In this document: one piece after another, positions 41,852-50,623 of the stretch
How the letters are laid out: the number at the start of each line of letters is the position of its first letter
Numbering within the stretch: position 1 is the first letter of the stretch
NCBI RefSeq assembly: GCF_000518765.1
Contig: NZ_KI912489.1
Span: forward strand, 314,652 to 378,651
Direction of reading: 5' to 3'
DNA from: Ruminococcus flavefaciens ATCC 19208
GTDB lineage: Bacteria > Bacillota > Clostridia > Oscillospirales > Ruminococcaceae
Length of the DNA: 64,000 bases
Translations under genes and position numbers: made by a program
The notes under the pieces: generated by a model
What the model saw: the letters and a program-made list of their open reading frames with translations, nothing else
Database searches by the model: none
Told to the model about the DNA's origin: nothing

Positions 41852-43231
41852 TTAACCGATCTTGGGAAGATTTGAAAGTGACTTTGCGATCTCCTCGTCT
41901 GTGGGGATATAGTCGCTCATAGTACCGTCATTGTATGCGCCGTAAGCGTACATATCAAAGTAGCCTGTACCTGTAAGACCAAAGAGGATAGTCTTTTCTT
42001 CGCCTGTCTCCTTGCACTTGAGTGCTTCGTTGATAGCTGCGCGGATAGCGTGGCTGCTTTCGGGAGCAGGGAGGATACCCTCAACTCTTGCGAACATCTC
42101 AGCAGCCTCGAATACAGCTGTCTGCTCAACAGAAGTAGCTTCCATGAGACCCTGATCGTAAAGCTCTGAAAGGATAGAGCTCATACCGTGGTAACGGAGT
42201 CCGCCTGCGTGGTTAGGTGAAGGCATGAAGCCGCTGCCCAGTGTATACATCTTCTGGAGCGGGCAAACCTTACCTGTGTCGCAGAAGTCGTAAGCGTATG
42301 TACCTCTTGTAAGGCTTGGGCATGAAGCAGGCTCAACAGCGATGAAGCGGTAATCAGCTTCGCCGCGGAGCTTTTCGCCCATGAATGGTGAGATAAGTCC
42401 GCCGAGGTTAGAACCGCCGCCTGCACAGCCGATGATGATATCGGGCTTGATGTTGTACTTGTCCATAGCAGCCTTTGCTTCAAGACCGATGATAGACTGG
42501 TGGAGGAGTACCTGTGCAAGAACGCTTCCGAGAACGTAACGGTAGCCTTCCTTTGATGTAGCTGCCTCAACAGCCTCTGAGATAGCACAGCCAAGGCTTC
42601 CGCCTGTACCGGGGAATTCCTCAAGTATCTTTCTTCCTACCTCAGTTGTGGTTGAAGGAGAAGGAGTTACGTTTGCACCGTATGTACGCATAACCTCGCG
42701 GCGGAAAGGCTTCTGCTCATAGCTTACCTTAACCATGTAAACGTTGCAGTCGAGGTCGAAGTATGAGCAAGCCATTGAAAGAGCTGTACCCCACTGACCA
42801 GCACCTGTCTCTGTAGTAACGCCCTTGAGGCCCTGCTTCTTAGCGTAGTAAGCCTGAGCGATAGCAGAGTTGAGCTTGTGGCTTCCGCTGGTGTTGTTGC
42901 CCTCGAACTTGTAGTAGATCTTGGCAGGTGTGCCAAGCTTCTTCTCAAGGAAGTAAGCTCTTACGAGAGGAGACGGACGGAACATCTTGTAGAAGTCCTG
43001 TATCTCCTGTGGAATATCGATATAAGGTGTAGTTTCATCAAGCTCCTGCTTTACAAGCTCGTCACAGAATACGTGGCTGAGCTCCTCAGCTGTACAAGGC
43101 TTGCCTGTACCGGGGTTGAGGAGGGGAGCAGGCTTCTTCTTCATATCAGCGCGTACATTGTACCACTGCTTTGGAAGCTCGTTTTCCTCAAGATAAATTT
43201 TGTAAGGGATCTTCTCATCTGACATTGACAT
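41852..43231 (-). CDS. trpB2: tryptophan synthase beta chain, TrpB2 type
   Basis: About 459 aa from ATG 43231 (AAAAGGAGA seven bases upstream). Longer than ordinary TrpB (about 400 aa), with the TrpB2 N-terminal extension. PLP lysine in GNNTSGSHKLNSAIAQAYY, the phosphate-binding loop GCAGGGSNLGGL, and TETGAGQWGTALS. It joins indole and serine to make tryptophan; the TrpB2 group often acts without TrpA, for example in indole salvage. No other trp gene is here. Its leader is a Trp-type T-box, which supports the tryptophan role. Confidence 0.95.
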   Translation of the reverse strand: MSMSDEKIPYKIYLEENELPKQWYNVRADMKKKPAPLLNPGTGKPCTAEELSHVFCDELVKQELDETTPYIDIPQEIQDFYKMFRPSPLVRAYFLEKKLGTPAKIYYKFEGNNTSGSHKLNSAIAQAYYAKKQGLKGVTTETGAGQWGTALSMACSYFDLDCNVYMVKVSYEQKPFRREVMRTYGANVTPSPSTTTEVGRKILEEFPGTGGSLGCAISEAVEAATSKEGYRYVLGSVLAQVLLHQSIIGLEAKAAMDKYNIKPDIIIGCAGGGSNLGGLISPFMGEKLRGEADYRFIAVEPASCPSLTRGTYAYDFCDTGKVCPLQKMYTLGSGFMPSPNHAGGLRYHGMSSILSELYDQGLMEATSVEQTAVFEAAEMFARVEGILPAPESSHAIRAAINEALKCKETGEEKTILFGLTGTGYFDMYAYGAYNDGTMSDYIPTDEEIAKSLSNLPKIG

Positions 43232-43283
43232 AGCAATTCTCCTTTTCATTTTTTATGTGACGTACTCGCCGAGACTGAAATAT

Positions 43284-43584
43284 AAAAAGCTTCTGTCCCA
43301 GCATTTGAATAATGCGGGGACAGAAGCGGTAATTCTTCTGCGGTGCCACCCTGCTTGACGCTAAGCGTCCTCTCTGCACGTACATTGATACGTCGGTTTT
43401 GTTAACGCAGTCCTTCTGCGTCTTGCCTACACGGTACAGTAAAAACTGTACTTTCAGTTTGCCCTCGGAAGTCCATTCATACCGTATCCCTTACCTGCTT
43501 TCAGCTGCCGCAGGCTCTCTGAAAAGTTCTTACGGAACTACTACTCTTCTTCATCGGTTTTATAACACAGTATATAACTTATTA
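43284..43584 (-). ncRNA. T-box leader, tryptophan type, with terminator
   Basis: The T-box sequence AGGGTGGCACCGCAGAAG lies on the minus strand around 43352-43335. Just downstream the terminator GCTTCTGTCCC...GGGACAGAAGC plus TTTTT spans 43327-43284. Upstream is stem I with an AGAGAG-type bulge region and the specifier loop GAATGGACTTCC; the specifier TGG (43475-43473) is the Trp codon. Uncharged tRNA-Trp should stabilise the antiterminator and let trpB2 be read. Confidence 0.94.
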
Positions 43585-43590
43585 ATCAAA

Positions 43591-43619
43591 ATTATAGCAC
43601 AGCTTGTGATCTTTGTCAA
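43591..43619 (-). promoter_or_regulatory. promoter of T-box-trpB2
   Basis: Minus-strand TTGACA (43619-43614), 17-bp spacer, TATAAT (43596-43591): full consensus. Confidence 0.9.
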
Positions 43620-43717
43620 GGGGACTTTCAAAAATCCCTTTTAAAATTGCCATAATTGCGGATAACAGAACAGATATCAGCTGTTCATTGGCATTTGTGC
43701 CTATATGTACAATAAAG

Positions 43718-43798
43718 GGCTGTCCGCACAGAATAAGTTTCATCATAGGCAAAGAATGTGCTCGAATAACAGCACATATCTCCCGTGCGGACAGCTCC
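43718..43798. repeat. nested inverted repeat of unknown nature
   Basis: Outer arms GGCTGTCCGCAC (43718-43729) and GTGCGGACAGCTCC (43785-43798) pair over 11 bp; inside, ATGTGCT...AGCACAT forms a second hairpin. Neither strand has a T run directly after it. No gene is seen in 43620-43873. Confidence 0.6.
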
Positions 43799-43873
43799 TT
43801 AAAGTTAGCTTTTGTTATTTTTTGAAAAAAGTCTTTTCTTTGATGTGAAAAAATGGTATAATAAAAATTACGA

Positions 43874-44590
43874 TCACTTTATATCGCTTCGGTACTTCGC
43901 ACGGGTACGCGAGATACTTTCTTCGCTTCGTTTGATAAGGTTGAGAAGTGATGATGAATACTGGGCATAATCCTTCTGGAGAGTTGCGGTGGTAACATAA
44001 AGGGTATCGAAATTGTCTACACAGTCGTTGCCGTCGAGGGCGATACCGCTGGACGCGGCTTTAATATTTGCTTCGCTCATGGATACTATTGCATTTGCAC
44101 TGTCGTTTGCGATGACCTTTGGGATACGGAAAAGCTTCTGGTCGTTGTGTGGGTTAGCGTTGTAAACTATACGGAAAAGCTTATAGACAGAGAGCATAAG
44201 ATAGGAGGATACCTCCTTGATAAGGGTTATGCTGTTAGCCTTCTGAGCGAGGCTGAAGAGAAGACTGATAGAGTTGTTGATGATCCTTCTGTTAAAGTTG
44301 ATGATCTCGGGTGAAGGCATCTTCATGCTGTTGTTTCCGTCGTCATCGGGGATATCTTCGATAGTGATGGTTTTTCCCTCAGGTTCGGGAGTTCTTCCAA
44401 GAAGATAGTCACATGATACATTGTAATAATCAGCGATCTTTACAAGGAAATTAAGTCCGCATTCACGTATGCCCTTTTCATAGTGAGAGAGCAGAGCCTG
44501 TGAGATACCGAGATCGGTCGCAGCCTGCTTCTGGCTTATATGTCTTTCCTTACGCTGTAAAGTGATTATTCTTGCAAAATCTGAATTCAT
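43874..44590 (-). CDS. XRE-family transcriptional regulator
   Basis: 238 aa. An N-terminal Cro/CI helix-turn-helix (about 5-62) contains KERHISQKQAATDLGISQALLSHYEKGIRECG. The C-terminal 160 residues are mostly helical with several Asn/Ser-rich stretches and resemble no ligand-binding family I know. AGGAGG-type site before ATG. It is divergent from the histidine phosphatase gene; targets unknown. Confidence 0.92.
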   Translation of the reverse strand: MNSDFARIITLQRKERHISQKQAATDLGISQALLSHYEKGIRECGLNFLVKIADYYNVSCDYLLGRTPEPEGKTITIEDIPDDDGNNSMKMPSPEIINFNRRIINNSISLLFSLAQKANSITLIKEVSSYLMLSVYKLFRIVYNANPHNDQKLFRIPKVIANDSANAIVSMSEANIKAASSGIALDGNDCVDNFDTLYVTTATLQKDYAQYSSSLLNLIKRSEESISRTRAKYRSDIK

Positions 44591-44636
44591 TGAAATTCCT
44601 CCTAAATCTGATAACGCTCTAAAAGCTGTTATTTAT

Positions 44637-44665
44637 ATTATAATACAATATGTATAATTTGTAAA
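44637..44665 (-). promoter_or_regulatory. promoter of the XRE regulator
   Basis: Minus-strand TTTACA (44665-44660), 17-bp spacer, TATAAT (44642-44637). Confidence 0.7.
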
Positions 44666-44811
44666 GATGCAGAAGTATGAAAGAATTGTAGAAAATTTAG
44701 TGCATTTTTCGTGAATTTTACTAAGAGTTAAAAAAACGGGCAGTAAATTTGTGCATAATTATCCTGCCTGTATGTTTTTTATTGTACATTTTTAAAATAA
44801 AGGAGACCGCC

Positions 44812-45447
44812 ATGAAAGGTTACAGGATAAGTATTATCCGTCACGGAATGACGGAGGCAAACGAAAAGGGAATATACATCGGAAATACCGATCTGCCGCT
44901 TTCGCCTAAGGGCGCAGCCGACCTTGCGGCAAAAATGGACGAGTTCTGTTATCCTACCGTCCACAGGGTATATTCTTCGCCGCTGAAACGCTGTACAGAG
45001 ACTGCGGAGATATTGTTCCCGTATACCGAGCTATGTACAGTCGATGATCTGAGAGAGCTTAATTTCGGCGAATTCGAGAATAAGACCATTGACGAGCTTG
45101 CAAAGCGCGAGGACTACAATAAATGGCTTCGCGGCGGCAAGGACAGCCGTCCGCCGAAGGGTGAGAGCCTTGAGGAGCTTACAGCCCGTACCTATAAGGC
45201 ACTGCACTATGTCATAACAGATATGATGGAGACAGGGCTGACCCACTGTGCTATGATAACGCACGGCGGCATCATCTCGAATATGCTCAGCTGCTTTGGT
45301 ATACCGAAGTATCCGCCGTCACAGATAGCTGCTGAGGCAGGGGGCGGCTTCGATGTCATAGTTACGGCACAGATGTGGCTGAATTCTCAGGCATTCGAGA
45401 TACTGGGCTACTGCCCCTATGACAAGATACCCGACGCCGAGGATTGA
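44812..45447 (+). CDS. histidine phosphatase family (phosphoglycerate mutase-like) protein
   Basis: About 211 aa from ATG 44812 (AAAGGAG upstream); an in-frame start 63 bases earlier has no site. The catalytic RHG motif lies near the N-terminus (ISIIRHGMTEANEKG), with YSSPLKRCTETAEIL, the proton-donor Glu region RELNFGEFENKT, and the second histidine in CAMITHGGIISNML. The set matches CobC/GpmB-like broad phosphatases; no cobamide genes are nearby, so the substrate is left open. Confidence 0.92.
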   Translation: MKGYRISIIRHGMTEANEKGIYIGNTDLPLSPKGAADLAAKMDEFCYPTVHRVYSSPLKRCTETAEILFPYTELCTVDDLRELNFGEFENKTIDELAKREDYNKWLRGGKDSRPPKGESLEELTARTYKALHYVITDMMETGLTHCAMITHGGIISNMLSCFGIPKYPPSQIAAEAGGGFDVIVTAQMWLNSQAFEILGYCPYDKIPDAED

Positions 45448-45461
45448 GAGCTAAGAACTTA

Positions 45462-45545
45462 GTAGGGGCGGCGTTTCGCCGCCCGTCAACCGATACAGGC
45501 AACAAGATACGATGTGTAGGGGACGGCGTCTCGACGTTCCGAATA
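45462..45545. repeat. two short TGTAGGGG-type palindromic elements
   Basis: GTAGGGGCGGCG-TTT-CGCCGCCCG starts at 45463; its stem GGGCGGCG / CGCCGCCC differs from other copies but stays complementary. A second, GTGTAGGGGACGGCGTC...TCGACGTTCCG, starts near 45508 and matches the left half of the 30505 element. Confidence 0.65.
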
Positions 45546-45613
45546 GATGTATATGAATAATATCGTCTGATAAGGCAATAATATCTGCAAAACTGTTTTT
45601 CGGAGGCGCAGAT

Positions 45614-46483
45614 ATGAAGGTGAGAGAGCTTATCCGCTATTCAAAGGGGCTTCTTGCAGGCAGACGGGCAAGGACTATGATGATATGCATACTTCCGCTG
45701 GGGGCAGAGCTGTTTTTTCGCTCGGCTGAGGCAGCTGTGTACAGTCTTATGCTGTATTTTGGTGATTATGCCCCTATAAAGCTTTTTGGCGGTGACGATC
45801 CTTTGCAGCTTGCCGTAGCCGCAGTCTGCACGGTACTCAGGTGGGTGACGGCTGCTCCGCTTATGTATGCGGCGGCAATGAGGCTGTACAGTATAACTGA
45901 CGATAAAAACCAACTCAGGCACAAGCCTTTCTCGCGGATACTGCTGAGAAAATGCACGTTAAAGCGCAGTATATCGGCAAAGCTCTGGACCAAGACCATA
46001 GGACTTCTTGCACTTGTTCCTGCGGTATTCTTCGGAACATCGGCTTATATGCTTCTCAAAGGCAGACTTTATGAAAGAGAGGCTTTTCTTGCTATAAATG
46101 CCGTATTTCTGACTTTAGTCTCATTGTTTGTCTGGGGAACGCTGAGACTCAGCTTTACAGCCGTGCCATTTCTGCTGGTGAGATACCCGAAAAGGACTGC
46201 CTTCCGCACAGTTATATATTCTATTGGCTTCATGCGCGGAAGAAAAAGTGTACTGCTTAGACTTATGGCAGTATACCTTCCTCAGATGCTTACGATTGCG
46301 GGACTTCCCTACGCAGCGACCAAGCTTATGACAGCTTTTTCGCTGAGTATAGACATTTTTATCAAGGAGGACGAATACCTTGAAGCACATAGAGCTGACA
46401 GCGGACGTGGAAAAGCCAACAACGCTGGAAAACTTTCTTGTAGGAAAAAAGGGCGTTTCAAAGCGTCTGCTGACAAAGCTTAA
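45614..46483 (+). CDS. membrane protein of unknown function
   Basis: 289 aa with five or six hydrophobic helices (near 22-45, 65-90, 120-150, 160-185, 220-245), no enzymatic motif and a Lys/Arg/Gly-rich cytoplasmic tail. Its last 104 bases overlap the start of the RluA-type gene in another frame. The tail encoded there is basic and low-complexity and may have arisen by read-through into that gene. GGAGG lies nine bases before ATG. I do not recognise a family. Confidence 0.78.
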   Translation: MKVRELIRYSKGLLAGRRARTMMICILPLGAELFFRSAEAAVYSLMLYFGDYAPIKLFGGDDPLQLAVAAVCTVLRWVTAAPLMYAAAMRLYSITDDKNQLRHKPFSRILLRKCTLKRSISAKLWTKTIGLLALVPAVFFGTSAYMLLKGRLYEREAFLAINAVFLTLVSLFVWGTLRLSFTAVPFLLVRYPKRTAFRTVIYSIGFMRGRKSVLLRLMAVYLPQMLTIAGLPYAATKLMTAFSLSIDIFIKEDEYLEAHRADSGRGKANNAGKLSCRKKGRFKASADKA

Positions 46484-47237
46484 ACGTCAGGACGGCGGTA
46501 TAACACGGGACGGTGTTACCATAAGGAGCATTGATACAGTCTCGGCTGGCGATGTGATAGTCCTGAGTCTTGAGGACGACAGTTTCCTTGAACCCAATGA
46601 CAGCCTTGATGTGCCCATAGCCTTTGAGAATGACAGCCTTGTGGTGTTTGATAAGCCCAGCGGTATGCCCGTACACCCGTCAATACGTCATCAGGGTGAC
46701 ACTCTCGGCAATTACTTCGCCTACCGCTATCCCGAGCTTACTTTCCGCTCAGTGAACAGGCTTGACCGCGATACCTCGGGACTTTGCATAGTTGCCAAGG
46801 ACGCTCTTGCTGCAAAGCTTTTGCAGGGAAACTGCAAAAAAGTCTACTACGCGGCGGTACACGGCACTATCCCCGAAAGCGGCACTATCGACGCGCCTAT
46901 CGCAAGGGAAAGAGAGTCCATAATACTGCGCTGTGTGCGCGAGGACGGACAGAGAGCCGTTACCCATTATAAGCGTCTGAAAACAAACGGCAGGTATTCC
47001 CTTGCTGAGATAGACCTCGAAACGGGACGTACCCACCAGATAAGAGTACATTTTGCTCATATCGGAGCTCCACTTGCAGGCGACGACCTGTACGGCGGAC
47101 TCCGTGATGATATATCAAGACAGGCTCTGCACTGCGGAAAACTCAGCTTCAGCGATCCGCTTACAGGTGAGCCTGTAACAGTTGCCTCGGAGCTTCCCGA
47201 GGACATAAAGTCACTTTTCAATAAACAGGAGGAATAA
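46380..47237 (+). CDS. RluA-family pseudouridine synthase
   Basis: 285 aa. TTG start at 46380 with AAGGAGG nine bases upstream. An N-terminal S4-like part (about 10-70: LENFLVGKKGVSKRLLTKLKRQ) is followed by the catalytic domain with SVNRLDRDTSGLCIVAKD (catalytic Asp), ETGRTHQIRVHFAHIG and GDDLYGG. It isomerises uridines in rRNA or tRNA; the exact target site cannot be read from sequence. It overlaps the upstream gene by 104 bp and precedes luxS by two bases. Confidence 0.94.
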   Translation: MKHIELTADVEKPTTLENFLVGKKGVSKRLLTKLKRQDGGITRDGVTIRSIDTVSAGDVIVLSLEDDSFLEPNDSLDVPIAFENDSLVVFDKPSGMPVHPSIRHQGDTLGNYFAYRYPELTFRSVNRLDRDTSGLCIVAKDALAAKLLQGNCKKVYYAAVHGTIPESGTIDAPIARERESIILRCVREDGQRAVTHYKRLKTNGRYSLAEIDLETGRTHQIRVHFAHIGAPLAGDDLYGGLRDDISRQALHCGKLSFSDPLTGEPVTVASELPEDIKSLFNKQEE

Positions 47238-47239
47238 AC

Positions 47240-47713
47240 ATGGAAAAGATAGCAAGCTTTCAGGTAGACCACACTAAATTCAGCGTAGGACTGTACATAT
47301 CAAGAATTGATGATGATATCGTTACATATGATGTCCGCATGGTAAAGCCAAACGGCGGAGTATACCTTGAAACACCGTCAATGCACACTATTGAGCACCT
47401 TTTCGCCACATACGCAAGAAACTCGGAATTCGGCAAGAACATCGTATACGTAGGACCAATGGGCTGCCGCACGGGCTTTTATCTGCTCACAAGAGGTCTT
47501 TCGCACGAAAATGCAATAAAGCTTGTTCGTGAAGCATATACTTTCATAAGAGACTATGAGGGCGAGATACCGGGCTGTACAGAGGTAGAGTGCGGAAACT
47601 ACCGCGAGCACGACCTTGCTTCTGCAAAGAAGGACGTTGTGCCGCTTCTTGAAAAGCTGAAGGATTATACAGTTGAAATGCTGAATTATTCGTGGCATTT
47701 TGATAAAAATTAA
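47240..47713 (+). CDS. luxS: S-ribosylhomocysteine lyase LuxS
   Basis: 157 aa, standard. It cleaves S-ribosylhomocysteine to homocysteine and DPD, the precursor of AI-2, in the activated methyl cycle. Metal site: HTIEH (His49, His53) plus Cys in EVECGNYREHD; the catalytic Cys is in GPMGCRTGFYLL. Begins two bases after the pseudouridine synthase, inside the same transcript, with GGAGG upstream. Confidence 0.98.
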   Translation: MEKIASFQVDHTKFSVGLYISRIDDDIVTYDVRMVKPNGGVYLETPSMHTIEHLFATYARNSEFGKNIVYVGPMGCRTGFYLLTRGLSHENAIKLVREAYTFIRDYEGEIPGCTEVECGNYREHDLASAKKDVVPLLEKLKDYTVEMLNYSWHFDKN

Positions 47714-47740
47714 GCAGAATTTTGTGTACAATGACGAAAT

Positions 47741-47774
47741 ATCCCCTTGAAACTTGTTTTCGGGGGATTTTTTT
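47741..47774 (+). terminator. intrinsic terminator after luxS
   Basis: ATCCCC (47741-47746) / GGGGAT (47763-47768) followed by a T run. Confidence 0.82.
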
Positions 47775-47867
47775 GTTGTATTATCGCATAAATTTGGTAT
47801 AATATAATTTGTTGGACTTTCAATGGGAAAGTTTTTAAATAGGAAAGAAAGGAGATGCTGAAAAGAT

Positions 47868-49748
47868 ATGGACGAAGAAAAAGAGCTTTTTGATGAAGAA
47901 AACATTGATATTTTTGATGATATAAATACTGATATTTTCGCTGAGACTGAACCCGAACCGCCCGAAGATGACGTATCTCCCGAAGAAAAAGCCGAGCAGG
48001 AGCGCAGATCTGCCATACTTGCAGAGGCTTACAGAATAAATTCACAGTACAGCAAAATGGACTTTTTTACAAGAGCAGGACATTTTGCGGTAAAAGTCGG
48101 CGCGGCAGTTCTTATAGGCGTTATAGCGGGAATAAAGTTCATATTCTCCGAGATCATAGACCTCGGCAAGTCTATACTGAAAGCGCTCCTGTGGCTCTTG
48201 ATGGAGCTTATATCTCCGATGAAGAGCAGATTTGATCTGAACAAGAAGCTTCAGAAAAATGTACGCAAAGCCCGAAAAGAGGACGAGAGAGAGTATAAAA
48301 AGGCTCTGCTTAACTTCTGGGGGTCTTACCTTTTCGGTGAGGACGGCGTTTTCTATACGGCTTTCAATTATATACTGCCCATACTTTCAATAGCTTTCCT
48401 TGTGGGTATAGTCAAATACGGCTCGGGACTTGAATACGGTCTCAGCGTTGAGTATAACGGCAAAGAGATAGGCATGATAACCGCAGAAGCGGATTTTGAA
48501 GAGGCTGAACGAGAGGTCCAGCAGAGAATAGCTTACTCGGACGATGCTGAAAAGATAGATCTTTCCGCTAAATATTCCCTCAGGATAATAAATGAGAACG
48601 ATACCGTATATTCTGCGGCTCAGCTTGCCAATGAGATGCTGACGGCTTCGGATCAGGCTCTCAAGGAGGCTTACGGTATCTATATAGACGGAAAATTCAT
48701 CGGCGCTGTTCAGAATAAAGACAAGGTTCAGGACGCTCTCAACGACAGGATACTTAATTTCCGCGTTGACGGCGTTGTTAAGGATCTCGGATACAAGAAT
48801 ACTGTTGAATATTCTCACGGTATCTATCTTGCAAGCAGCGTTATGGCAGAACAGGACGCTATCGACCTTCTTACTTCATCTAAGGACAAAAAGGCTGTAT
48901 ATATCGCTCAGAGAGGCGATACGGCAGTTACTATAGCTCAGAAATACAACATGGATACAAATAAGCTTGAGGAGCTGAATCCCGGTATATCCGAGAAATG
49001 CCGCAAGGGTACGCTGGTAAATGTTATCGAGAAGGAGAGTTATCTCCCTATACAGTATGTCCGCGAGCTTGATTCTGTAAGCTTCCTTGACTATGAATCT
49101 GTGGAGGTAGAAACAAGTGCTCTCAATAAAGGTGACAGAGATGTTATCGTAAAGGGCAGACGAGGCGAAAAGGTGAGCCATATTGAAGTTACTTTCGTTG
49201 ACGGCAAGGAGTATTCACGAAAGACTGTAAGCTCAAAGGTCACAAAAGAACCTGTTGTGGAAAAGATAGGTATTGGCGTATATGCGGCAAGACCTGCAAG
49301 TCCCGATACTATACTTACCGGTTCGGGCGAGTTCGGCTGGCCTGTTAACGGCGGATATATAAGTGACCATTTCGGCGGTGCAAGAAACCATAAGGGACTC
49401 GATATAGCAGCTGACGGCGGAACTGATATCTATGCGGCTGCTGACGGCGAGGTGGTTTCGGCTGGCTGGAACACAGGCGGCTACGGCTATTTCGTACAGC
49501 TTGGTCATACCGATGAGTATCAGACGGTATACGGTCATATGAGCAAGGTGCTCGTTGAAGAGGGACAGTATGTATCCCGCGGTCAGCTTATCGGCAAGGT
49601 AGGTACTACAGGTGACTCAACGGGCAACCACTGTCATTTTGAGGTGCGTCATCACGGAATATGCCTTGATCCCGAATTGTTCGTAAATACAGTCAACAGC
49701 TTCAATGACGACAGAGACAAGGATAAAGACGATAAAAAGAAGAACTAA
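47868..49748 (+). CDS. membrane-anchored M23 peptidase with LysM and G5-like domains
   Basis: 626 aa. An acidic cytoplasmic N-terminus (1-60) is followed by membrane segments (about 70-125 and 160-185). Then come an extracytoplasmic helical part and a LysM (YIAQRGDTAVTIAQKYNMDT, about 345-390), a G5-like region (VEVETSALNKGDRDVIVKGR) and a C-terminal M23 endopeptidase with NHKGLDIA and GNHCHFEVRHHG, the zinc ligands. It should cut peptidoglycan cross-bridges during growth or separation. The acidic cytoplasmic extension with two membrane regions is longer than usual. AAAGGAG upstream. Confidence 0.93.
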   Translation: MDEEKELFDEENIDIFDDINTDIFAETEPEPPEDDVSPEEKAEQERRSAILAEAYRINSQYSKMDFFTRAGHFAVKVGAAVLIGVIAGIKFIFSEIIDLGKSILKALLWLLMELISPMKSRFDLNKKLQKNVRKARKEDEREYKKALLNFWGSYLFGEDGVFYTAFNYILPILSIAFLVGIVKYGSGLEYGLSVEYNGKEIGMITAEADFEEAEREVQQRIAYSDDAEKIDLSAKYSLRIINENDTVYSAAQLANEMLTASDQALKEAYGIYIDGKFIGAVQNKDKVQDALNDRILNFRVDGVVKDLGYKNTVEYSHGIYLASSVMAEQDAIDLLTSSKDKKAVYIAQRGDTAVTIAQKYNMDTNKLEELNPGISEKCRKGTLVNVIEKESYLPIQYVRELDSVSFLDYESVEVETSALNKGDRDVIVKGRRGEKVSHIEVTFVDGKEYSRKTVSSKVTKEPVVEKIGIGVYAARPASPDTILTGSGEFGWPVNGGYISDHFGGARNHKGLDIAADGGTDIYAAADGEVVSAGWNTGGYGYFVQLGHTDEYQTVYGHMSKVLVEEGQYVSRGQLIGKVGTTGDSTGNHCHFEVRHHGICLDPELFVNTVNSFNDDRDKDKDDKKKN

Positions 49749-49751
49749 CAG

Positions 49752-49783
49752 AAAAGCCACTGCATTTGCAGTGGCTTTTTCAT
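49752..49783 (+). terminator. intrinsic terminator after the M23 gene
   Basis: AAAAGCCACTGC / GCAGTGGCTTTT with an ATTT loop and further T. Confidence 0.93.
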
Positions 49784-49785
49784 AT

Positions 49786-49814
49786 AAAAACGCCGTATGC
49801 CAGCGGCAGACGGC
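49786..49814 (-). terminator. intrinsic terminator after coaX
   Basis: Minus-strand GCCGT-C-TGCC-GCT-GGCA-T-ACGGC (49814-49792) followed by GTTTTTA. Confidence 0.8.
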
Positions 49815-49827
49815 TTAAAGTCGCAAA

Positions 49828-50598
49828 TCATTTCTTGTTCTTTCTGTAGATTATTGCAAGTCCCTTGATAAGCAGGTTGTTATCGAGGATTATCTTTCGC
49901 TTGCAGAGCGGTACAACAAGCTCGGAAAGTCCGCCTGTTGCTACAGCTGTACACTTTTCCCCGAGTTCTTCCTCTATGCGGTCGATTATGCCGTCAAGTG
50001 CACTTGCATTTGAGTAGAGGATACCGCTTTTCAGGCAGTCTATAGTATTAGTGCCGATAACATGAGGCGGTACTTCAAAATTGACCTTAGGAAGCTGTGC
50101 TGTACGTGCTGTAAGAGCATCGGCAGCCACCTTCATGCCTGTGAGGATAAGTCCGCCGCGGTAGTTCTTCTTGCTGTCAACTACGGAAAGAGTTGTAGCT
50201 GTACCCATATCAATGATGATAAGCGGTACAGGGTATTCATTTATAGCCGCAACAGCGTCAACAGCCTGATCGCTGCCCAGCTGTGCAGGGTTGTCGATGA
50301 GAATATTCAGACCTGTTTTTACTCCGGGACCTGCTACCATGACATCAACGCTGAAAAGCTTGCGGATAGCTTCCTTTACTGTATTTGTTACAGACGGGAC
50401 AACAGATGACATGATAGCATCGTCTATGTCGGATAAATCGAAGCTGTTCATTTCAAGGATAGTTCTGATGAGTACGGCGTATTCAGCGGCTGTAGCGTTG
50501 TGGTTCGTGCTGATTCGCTCGAAAAGCACTACCTCGTCTTTTTCATTGACACAGCCGAAAACTATATTTGTATTTCCGATATCTACTGCTAAAAGCAT
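49828..50598 (-). CDS. coaX: type III pantothenate kinase
   Basis: 256 aa. ASKHA fold: MLLAVDIGNTNIVFG (phosphate 1), PAQLGSDQAVDAVAAINEYP, IDMGTATTLSVVD, GGLILTGMKVAADALTARTAQLP and VATGGLSELV. It makes 4'-phosphopantothenate, the first step to coenzyme A, and is not inhibited by CoA. AAAGGAG precedes ATG. It begins 25 bp after the esterase gene, so the two are probably one transcript. Confidence 0.97.
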   Translation of the reverse strand: MLLAVDIGNTNIVFGCVNEKDEVVLFERISTNHNATAAEYAVLIRTILEMNSFDLSDIDDAIMSSVVPSVTNTVKEAIRKLFSVDVMVAGPGVKTGLNILIDNPAQLGSDQAVDAVAAINEYPVPLIIIDMGTATTLSVVDSKKNYRGGLILTGMKVAADALTARTAQLPKVNFEVPPHVIGTNTIDCLKSGILYSNASALDGIIDRIEEELGEKCTAVATGGLSELVVPLCKRKIILDNNLLIKGLAIIYRKNKK

Positions 50599-50623
50599 AA
50601 CGTTTCTCCTTTATGATTATGTA

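Noticed and set aside
43399..43644. Plus-strand frame of 81 codons
   Set aside because: Antisense to the T-box leader and its promoter; a by-product of structured RNA sequence.
43718..43798. 6S RNA or SRP RNA
   Set aside because: Length and loops do not match what I know of these RNAs; no GGAAG-type SRP tetraloop and no clear promoter.
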